Under the pieces are notes generated by a model. It did no database searches. It was not told where the DNA came from and saw only the letters and a list, made by a program, of their open reading frames with translations. The translations under genes and the position numbers were made by a program. Below, in pieces: positions 58,955 through 64,000 of a DNA stretch of 64,000 bases (positions within the stretch are counted from its first letter, which is position 1; each line of letters starts with the position of its first letter). The DNA is from Nocardioides panzhihuensis (GTDB lineage Bacteria; Actinomycetota; Actinomycetes; Propionibacteriales; Nocardioidaceae), in NCBI RefSeq assembly GCF_013408335.1, contig NZ_JACBZR010000001.1, forward strand, positions 5,977,501 to 6,041,500. The letters are read 5' to 3'.

Positions 58955-60202
58955 GTGAGGGAGCCGTGGAACACGTTCGTCGAGGGCGACAACCTCGATG
59001 TGCTCCGGGCGCTCGCGAAGGTGGGGGAGAAGTTCGACCTGATCTACATCGACCCGCCTTACAACACGGGCAGCCTCTTCGCCTACCACGACGACCGGCG
59101 TGGCGAGGACGGCCGCCGGGCGGGCCGCCACGATGCCTGGGTCGCGATGATGAGGCCGCGGCTCGAGGCGGCGAGCGCCGTCATGTCGGACCGCGCGGCG
59201 ATCTACGTCTCCATCGACGACAACGAGGCCGCCCATCTGAAGGTCCTGATGGACGAGGTCTTCGACGAGCGCAACCGGATCGCGCAGATCGTGGTCAACC
59301 TCAACCCGAAGGGCCGCCAGCTCGGCAACGGGTTCGCGACCTCCCACGAGTATCTGCTGGTCTATGCCAAGGACGCCCGGTCCTGCGCACTGGAGTCGAG
59401 CATCCCCGACGCCGTCAACGAGCGGGACTTCCCGCTGGTCACCGACGACGGGCGCCACTACCGGCGGCTGCCGCTGCGCAACACCAACAAGAAGTTCAAT
59501 CCGGCGACCGCCAAGTCGCTCCACTTCCCGCTGTGGGGTGATCCTGATTCCGGTCGCGTCGCCGTCGAGTCGTTCGCCGGTGCTCAGGAGATCTGGCCGG
59601 TCTTCGGTGACGGTCGCCCGGCCGTCTGGCGGTGGAGCGCCCCGCTGATCGCGGCCCGTCCCGACGACCTGATGTGCCGTCGCGTACGCGGGAAGCTGGG
59701 GGAGCGGGTCGACATCTATCAGCGCGACTGGCTCTCCCGCGATGCCTCCGGCGAAGCGAGGCGCAAGAAGCTCACCACGATCTGGATGGCGGAGGAGATC
59801 GGCTCGACGGACTCCGCCGTCGCGGAGCTGAAGTCGCTGGTGGGGCCGCTGTTCGAGTCGCCGAAGCCCACCGGTCTGATCAGGCGGATCCTGGCCACGA
59901 TGCCGCTCGACGCGAGGGTCCTCGACTTCTTCGCCGGTTCCGGGACCACCGGCCATGCGGTCGCGCTGGCCAACGTGGAGGACGGGGCGCGGCGTACGTG
60001 CTGGTCCGTCCAGATCGCCGAGGCGACCCGGCCCGGCTCGAACGCGGCCAAGGCGGAGATGGCCTGCGTCTCCGACATCACCCGCGCGCGACTGCGGGCC
60101 GTGGTCGCCGCCCATGGGAACGGCGGCGCGCAGGGGTTGGTCGAGCGTGGCCTGGGTGAACTTCTCGAGACATCTGGTAACGCCGTTACACAGGGTGCGT
60201 AA
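58955..60202 (+). CDS. Orphan N6-adenine DNA methyltransferase (beta class, DPPY)
   Basis: A 415-residue methyltransferase like the Mod subunit of type III restriction systems. Motif IV is YIDPPYNTG (31-39), followed by DDRRGEDG and AIYVSIDDNE, and ATSHEYLLVYAKD in the middle. Motif I comes late, LDFFAGSGTTGHAVALAN near 337, giving the beta order. No res nuclease gene is next to it, so it is probably a stand-alone (regulatory or protective) methylase. The target cannot be inferred. The GTG at 58955 is selected because the conserved N-terminus FVEGDNLDVLRAL starts right after it. Confidence 0.88.
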   Translation: MREPWNTFVEGDNLDVLRALAKVGEKFDLIYIDPPYNTGSLFAYHDDRRGEDGRRAGRHDAWVAMMRPRLEAASAVMSDRAAIYVSIDDNEAAHLKVLMDEVFDERNRIAQIVVNLNPKGRQLGNGFATSHEYLLVYAKDARSCALESSIPDAVNERDFPLVTDDGRHYRRLPLRNTNKKFNPATAKSLHFPLWGDPDSGRVAVESFAGAQEIWPVFGDGRPAVWRWSAPLIAARPDDLMCRRVRGKLGERVDIYQRDWLSRDASGEARRKKLTTIWMAEEIGSTDSAVAELKSLVGPLFESPKPTGLIRRILATMPLDARVLDFFAGSGTTGHAVALANVEDGARRTCWSVQIAEATRPGSNAAKAEMACVSDITRARLRAVVAAHGNGGAQGLVERGLGELLETSGNAVTQGA

Positions 60203-60252
60203 AACGGGGCATCGTCAGGGGGCGACCGAACACCTCACCTCGGGAGCCCCCC

Positions 60253-60903
60253 ATGAAACTCCGTGGCCTGTTCATCCTCGCCTGCGGCGCCCTCGTGCCG
60301 CTCACGACTCCGGCGGCAGCACACGCCGAGTCCTACTCCCAGTCGCTCACGACCGCGATCGGCGACCTGCCCGTCGCGGCCGAGAACCGCACCGGCTACA
60401 GCCGTGACCTCTTCCAGCACTGGATCGACGCCGACGGCGACGGCTGCAGCACTCGCAACGAGGTGCTGATCGAGGAGGCCGACGAGGCCCCCACGGTCGG
60501 CTCCGGCTGCTCGCTGTCGGGCGGACGCTGGTACTCCTACTACGACGGTCTCTCCTGGACCGCGACCAGCGACGTCGACATCGACCACATGGTCCCGCTC
60601 GCCGAGGCCTGGGACTCCGGGGCCCGCACCTGGACCTCGACCGAGCGCCGCGCCTATGCCAACGACCTCGGCTACTACGGCTCGCTGGTCGGCGTCACCG
60701 ACAACGAGAACCAGGAGAAGTCCGACGCCGATCCCGCCGGGTGGATGCCCGACCTCCAGAAGTGTCGCTACCTCAAGGAGTACGTCTCGGTGAAGATCAG
60801 GTGGGGTCTCTCCGTCGACAGCACCGAGAGGTCGGCCCTCACCGATCTCACCTCCGCCAACGGCTGCGGCAACCAGGCCGTCTCGGTGACCCTCGCCCGC
60901 TGA
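60253..60903 (+). CDS. Secreted HNH-family endonuclease (DUF1524-like)
   Basis: A 216-residue extracellular nuclease. A Sec signal peptide runs to about residue 26 (AAAHAES). The catalytic region is DVDIDHMVPLAEAWDSG (108-124) with the key D111-H112, followed by GVTDNENQEKSDADPAGWMP, which provides the asparagine and metal ligands. Cysteines at 65, 86 and two near the C-terminus could form disulfides. It is similar to secreted actinobacterial HNH proteins with a GmrSD C-terminal-type fold. Likely used for DNA scavenging. It is followed at once by mosaic palindrome B. Confidence 0.9.
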   Translation: MKLRGLFILACGALVPLTTPAAAHAESYSQSLTTAIGDLPVAAENRTGYSRDLFQHWIDADGDGCSTRNEVLIEEADEAPTVGSGCSLSGGRWYSYYDGLSWTATSDVDIDHMVPLAEAWDSGARTWTSTERRAYANDLGYYGSLVGVTDNENQEKSDADPAGWMPDLQKCRYLKEYVSVKIRWGLSVDSTERSALTDLTSANGCGNQAVSVTLAR

Positions 60904-60915
60904 CCCAGACCTGCC

Positions 60916-61048
60916 GAGACGTCACTACGGTCGGCCGAGACGTCACTACGGTCGGCCGAGTGGGCACCGCCGTGCCCACTCGACCGACGCGAGTGACGTC
61001 TCGGCCAGCGGGGGTGACGTCTCGGCCGACGCGAGTGACGTCTCGGCG
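60916..61048. repeat. Mosaic palindrome of 21-bp tandem units, locus B
   Basis: Two identical 21-bp direct units (60916-60936 and 60937-60957, GAGACGTCACTACGG then TCGGCC) are followed by a 10-bp-stem hairpin GAGTGGGCAC...GTGCCCACTC (60958-60981). Then come three inverse units (60986, 61007 and 61028; GTGACGTCTCGG core). It is built like locus A 3.3 kb upstream, and its units share 15-16 positions with those of A. It separates the nuclease gene from the FUSC gene. Confidence 0.88.
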
Positions 61049-61075
61049 GGTGCCTGGACCGATAGAATCCCGGCC

Positions 61076-62191
61076 ATGGCGTTCACTGCTCCACGAGTCT
61101 CCCGTGAGCAGATGCGCTCCGACGTACGCCGCCGGCTGGCGCGGTTGAAGTCGAAGCGGTGGCACGTGGTGCAGGCCGCCGGGGCGGCCGGGGCGGCGTG
61201 GTTCATCGCCGCCGGCCTGCTCGGCCACGTCCAACCCGTCTTCGCGCCGATCGCGGCGGTGGTCAGCCTCGGCACCTCCTACGGGCAGCGGCTGCGGCGC
61301 GTCACGGAAGTGACCATCGGGGTCGCGCTCGGGGTCTTCCTGGGCGACGTCGTGGTCCAGGTCATCGGCGAGGGCGCCTGGCAGATGACCCTGGTGGTCG
61401 CGATGGCGATGGCGGTGGGCATCTTCATCTCCTCCGGCCAGGTCTTCCGCAACCAGGCCGCGGTCCAGTCGATCTTCGTGATGGGTCTGCTGCCGACGCC
61501 CGGTGCGGCGTTCACGCGCTGGACCGATGCGCTGATCGGTGGTGCGGTCGCGCTCGTGGCCGCCTCGATCGTGCCCGCCGCGCCGCTGCGGCGACCCGGC
61601 GAGCAGGCGGCCGTCGTGGCCAAGAAGATCGCCTCGCTGCTGCGTGCCGCCGGCCAGGTGATGCTCGACGCGGACGCCGTCCACGGACTGAAGGTGCTCG
61701 CCGACGCGCGTGCCACCGACCCGCTGATCCGCGAGCTGCAGGACGCCTCCGACGAGGGCATGTCGGTGCTGGCCGTCTCGCCGTTCCGGTTTCGACATCG
61801 CAGCCATGTGCATCGGATGGCCGAGCTCGTCGAACCGCTCGACCGCGCGCTGCGGAGCACACGTGTGCTGGTCCGGCGGGCGGCGGTCTCGGCCTACCGC
61901 GGGGACGTGGTGCCGGAGAGCTACTACCAGCTGGCCTTCGGGCTCGCAGACGCCGTCGACGTCGTCGAGGCCGAGCTGGCCGCGGGCCGAAGTCCGGACG
62001 GGCTGAGTCACGAGTCCAGATCGGTGCTGCTGGCGATCGGTGAGCACTCGGCCGAGGTGGAGCGTACGGAATCGCTCAATGCCGAGGTCATCCTCGTCCA
62101 GATCAGGTCGATCATCGTCGACCTGCTCGGGGTCACCGGGATGGGGCAGTTCGAGGCGACCGACGCCCTGCCGCCGCTGCCACCGCGCTGA
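61076..62191 (+). CDS. FUSC/aromatic-acid-exporter-type membrane protein
   Basis: A 371-residue membrane protein with about five or six hydrophobic segments at 33-165 (VVQAAGAAGAAWFIAAGLLG, VFAPIAAVVSLGTSYGQRLR) typical of the FUSC/ArAE family, and then a 200-residue helical cytoplasmic part. Relatives export aromatic acids or other organic anions; the substrate is unknown. The promoter seems leaderless: TAGAAT (61063-61068) ends 7 nt before the ATG. It is convergent with the GCS2 gene. Confidence 0.85.
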   Translation: MAFTAPRVSREQMRSDVRRRLARLKSKRWHVVQAAGAAGAAWFIAAGLLGHVQPVFAPIAAVVSLGTSYGQRLRRVTEVTIGVALGVFLGDVVVQVIGEGAWQMTLVVAMAMAVGIFISSGQVFRNQAAVQSIFVMGLLPTPGAAFTRWTDALIGGAVALVAASIVPAAPLRRPGEQAAVVAKKIASLLRAAGQVMLDADAVHGLKVLADARATDPLIRELQDASDEGMSVLAVSPFRFRHRSHVHRMAELVEPLDRALRSTRVLVRRAAVSAYRGDVVPESYYQLAFGLADAVDVVEAELAAGRSPDGLSHESRSVLLAIGEHSAEVERTESLNAEVILVQIRSIIVDLLGVTGMGQFEATDALPPLPPR

Positions 62192-62200
62192 CCCGGTCTC

Positions 62201-63328
62201 TCAGATCGACCCGCGCAGGTCACGTACGACCGAGTCGACCACCGCGACCAGGTCGCCCCCGGTGGACGCGGCGATGGCGCGTTGTCGCTGGTAGGAGGCG
62301 CCTTTGTGGATGATGTCGCGCACCCCGGCGAGCTGCTTCTCGCAGCCGAGACGCGCGGCCACCGGCTCCAGTCGCACCAGCAGGTCGTTGAGGTCGTCGG
62401 TGACCGGCCTCTCCTCGGAGGCGCCGTTGAGGATCACGATCGCGTCCAGGCCGTAGCGGGCGGCGCGCCACTTGTTCTCCTGGACGTGCCACGGCGGCAT
62501 CGTGGCCACGGGCTCTCCGGCCGCGACCCGGGCATCCAGGTCGACACAGAGGCAGTGCGCCAGCGCGGCGATCGCGGCCAGCTCCTGGAGGGTGGCGACG
62601 CCGTCGCAGATCCGGTTCTCGATGGTGCCGAGCCGGGGCGAGGGCCGGATGTCCCAGCGGATCTCGCTGATGTCGTCGATCACGCCCGTGGTCGTCTGGT
62701 CCGAGACGTACGCCTCGAACTCCTCCCACGCCGCGAACTGGAACGGCAGCCCGGCCGTCGGCAGCTGCTGGAACATCAGGGCCCGGTTGGAGGCGTAGCC
62801 GGTGTCCTCGCCGGCCCAGATGGGCGACGACGCCGACAGCGCCTGGAAGTGGGGGTAGTAGGTCAGCAGGCCGTTGAGCACCGGCAGCACACGCTCGCGC
62901 GACGGCATCCCGACGTGCACGTGCACGCCCCAGATCAGCATCTGGCGTCCCCACCACTGGGTGCGGTCGATCAGCTCCTGGTAGCGATGCCCGGCGGAGA
63001 GCTCCTGCGTGGTCCAGGACGCGAACGGGTGGGTCCCGGCGCCGAAGAGGTCCACGCCGAGGTCGTCGCCGGCGCTCACGACTCCGGTGGTCGTCTCCCG
63101 GATCTGGTCGATCGCCTCCTCGACGCTCTCGCAGACCCCGGTGACGATCTCCACGGTGTTGCGCAGCAGCTCCTTGTGGATCCGCTCGGGGTTGGGAACC
63201 CGCGCCTTGGCCCGGGCGAAGAGGTGGTCGGCGACGTTGACCAGGTCCCTGGTCTCGCGGTCGACGAGCGCGAGCTCCCACTCGACGCCGAGCGTCGGCC
63301 GGGGCGAGGGATGGAAGTCGATCCGCAT
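62201..63328 (-). CDS. Carboxylate-amine/glutamate-cysteine ligase, GCS2 (YbdK) family
   Basis: A 375-residue ATP-grasp-like ligase joining glutamate to cysteine or another amine. LGVEWELALVD at the start is the glutamate-binding motif. GVHVHVGMPS, ASSPIWAGEDTGYASNRAL and WDIRPSPRLGTIENRICDG are the conserved active-site parts. Actinobacteria use mycothiol, so the product may serve another pathway. The ATG at 63328 begins the conserved region. Confidence 0.92.
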   Translation of the reverse strand: MRIDFHPSPRPTLGVEWELALVDRETRDLVNVADHLFARAKARVPNPERIHKELLRNTVEIVTGVCESVEEAIDQIRETTTGVVSAGDDLGVDLFGAGTHPFASWTTQELSAGHRYQELIDRTQWWGRQMLIWGVHVHVGMPSRERVLPVLNGLLTYYPHFQALSASSPIWAGEDTGYASNRALMFQQLPTAGLPFQFAAWEEFEAYVSDQTTTGVIDDISEIRWDIRPSPRLGTIENRICDGVATLQELAAIAALAHCLCVDLDARVAAGEPVATMPPWHVQENKWRAARYGLDAIVILNGASEERPVTDDLNDLLVRLEPVAARLGCEKQLAGVRDIIHKGASYQRQRAIAASTGGDLVAVVDSVVRDLRGSI

Positions 63329-63410
63329 GTATTGAGCGTTCCTTGAGCGGGCGTGTTTGTCGAGCACCGTGGATGCCTGTCGTTCACCGGCTGAATGGCA
63401 CCCTTTGACG

Positions 63411-64000
63411 GTGGATGCGCGCGAGGTGAGCCTGACTCTGGACTTCTGTCTCCGTGTCGGCGAGCTGTTGATCTCGACCGGCGCCGGGGCAGCCGACGTG
63501 ACCGCGACGATGAGGTCGCTCGCCCAGCATCTGGGCCTTCGTGAGGCCGAGGTCGACGTCACCTACACCAGCCTCTCGATGAGCTACCAGGGCGATCCAG
63601 AGGCGATCCCGGTGCACACCACTCGCCAGGTCAAGCACCGCACCATCGACTACGACCACCTGACCGCCGTCGACCACCTGGTCCGCCAGGTCGTACGCGA
63701 CGAGGTGGACCTCCAGGGCGCCCGGATCGCGCTCGGTCGGATCATCTCCGGCGGCCACCGCCGGCCGCGCTGGGCCGTGACGCTCGGCATGGCGACGATG
63801 GCCGCGGCATTCACGGTCTACGTCGGCGGTCAGGTCGGCGTCGTCGTCCTCGCCTTCATCTCCGGTGCCACGATCGACCAGCTGCAGCACTACCTCCACC
63901 GTCGCTGGCGGCTGCCGCTCTTCTACCTGCAGGTCGCCGGCGCCGGCGTGGCCACGTTGCTGGCGGTCGTCGCCGCCGCGCTGCCGCTGGAGCTGGACGT
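63411..64000 (+). CDS. ThrE-type threonine/serine exporter, 5' part (cut by window end)
   Basis: The frame is open from GTG 63411 to the end of the window, about 196 residues, so the gene is 3'-truncated. The first 120 residues are the cytoplasmic DUF1212/ThrE domain: FCLRVGELLISTGAGAADVT, DVTYTSLSMSYQGD and a later histidine/arginine-rich stretch. Two or three membrane segments follow (AVTLGMATMAAAFTVYVGG, VGVVVLAFISGATIDQLQ). ThrE of Corynebacterium exports threonine and serine with the proton gradient. The start is not certain: TTG 63405 is also possible. It is divergent from the GCS2 gene. Confidence 0.87.
   Translation, partial: MDAREVSLTLDFCLRVGELLISTGAGAADVTATMRSLAQHLGLREAEVDVTYTSLSMSYQGDPEAIPVHTTRQVKHRTIDYDHLTAVDHLVRQVVRDEVDLQGARIALGRIISGGHRRPRWAVTLGMATMAAAFTVYVGGQVGVVVLAFISGATIDQLQHYLHRRWRLPLFYLQVAGAGVATLLAVVAAALPLELD

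Noticed and set aside
57583..61048. CRISPR array
   Set aside because: The 21-bp units are directly abutting with no spacers, and half of them are inverted; no cas genes are present.
60741..61148. Repeat protein with 7-residue period across mosaic palindrome B
   Set aside because: The periodicity comes from the 21-bp DNA unit, which is open in several frames on both strands; the region is intergenic with hairpins.
1..64000. tRNA, rRNA genes and complete insertion sequences
   Set aside because: No cloverleaf with a T-loop GGTTCGA core, rRNA stretch or transposase with a DDE/HUH motif was recognised on either strand.

Overview
The window is 64 kb of very GC-rich DNA with actinobacterial habits: strong GTG/TTG start use, hairpin terminators with poor U-tails, leaderless promoters, a lexA/LysM SOS pair, an nrdR-nrdJ operon and a SigK/RskA pair. 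The gene set and the dispersed palindromic repeats suggest a Nocardioides-like member of the Nocardioidaceae. That placement is inference from gene content, not a phylogeny.

1-12960 is mostly core chromosome: the 3' end of a DinG-type helicase, a secreted metalloprotease, lexA facing an SOS-controlled LysM membrane protein (DivS/ChiZ-like), a low-complexity membrane protein, the nrdR-nrdJ ribonucleotide reduction operon behind two phased NrdR boxes, a decayed AbiEi-like gene, a conserved hypothetical and a 14-TM drug efflux pump. 13106-16144 is a small operon that looks like a type VII-secreted effector (WXG-like head, RTX beta-roll, NleD-type M91 metallopeptidase) with a small partner and a lipoprotein. 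16065-19797 holds rskA-sigK, a fasciclin lipoprotein and a sulfite-oxidase-like membrane protein. 19885-26168 carries a DUF429-alarmone synthetase fusion, a methyltransferase/AraC divergent pair, and a regulator-inositol phosphatase-TrmO operon behind helically phased GAGAC repeats.

26288-39709 is an accessory defence island, visibly less GC-rich: a TetR regulator, a DUF4935 PIN protein, Vsr, a GHKL/MutL-like ATPase, a Z1 helicase-like protein, a PD-(D/E)XK (DUF4420-type) protein, an AIPR protein, a C5 DNA methyltransferase with an endonuclease-III-like Fe-S tail, and a reader-HNH nuclease. The core matches the architecture described as MutL/MORC-Z1-AIPR restriction-linked systems, named MZA in later defence screens. 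A good LexA-type box lies at the promoter that should serve the methyltransferase.

39895-45845 is an arabinoside uptake and cleavage operon (LacI regulator with operator, ABC binding protein, two permeases, GH51 arabinofuranosidase; no ATPase gene, so a shared one is likely). 45861-51884 is a second accessory patch: an AAA/DUF4143 ATPase whose promoter is a 23-bp tandem repeat, a kinase, an HTH-Fic pair with a degenerate Fic motif, and a divergent TOPRIM protein sharing a palindromic operator. 52209-64000 holds a large subtilisin, a coiled-coil NERD-like protein, a Mug-type glycosylase, a lipoprotein, an orphan adenine methyltransferase, a secreted HNH nuclease, a FUSC transporter, a GCS2 ligase and the start of a ThrE-type exporter. 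Two loci here carry mosaic palindromes built from 21-bp tandem units.
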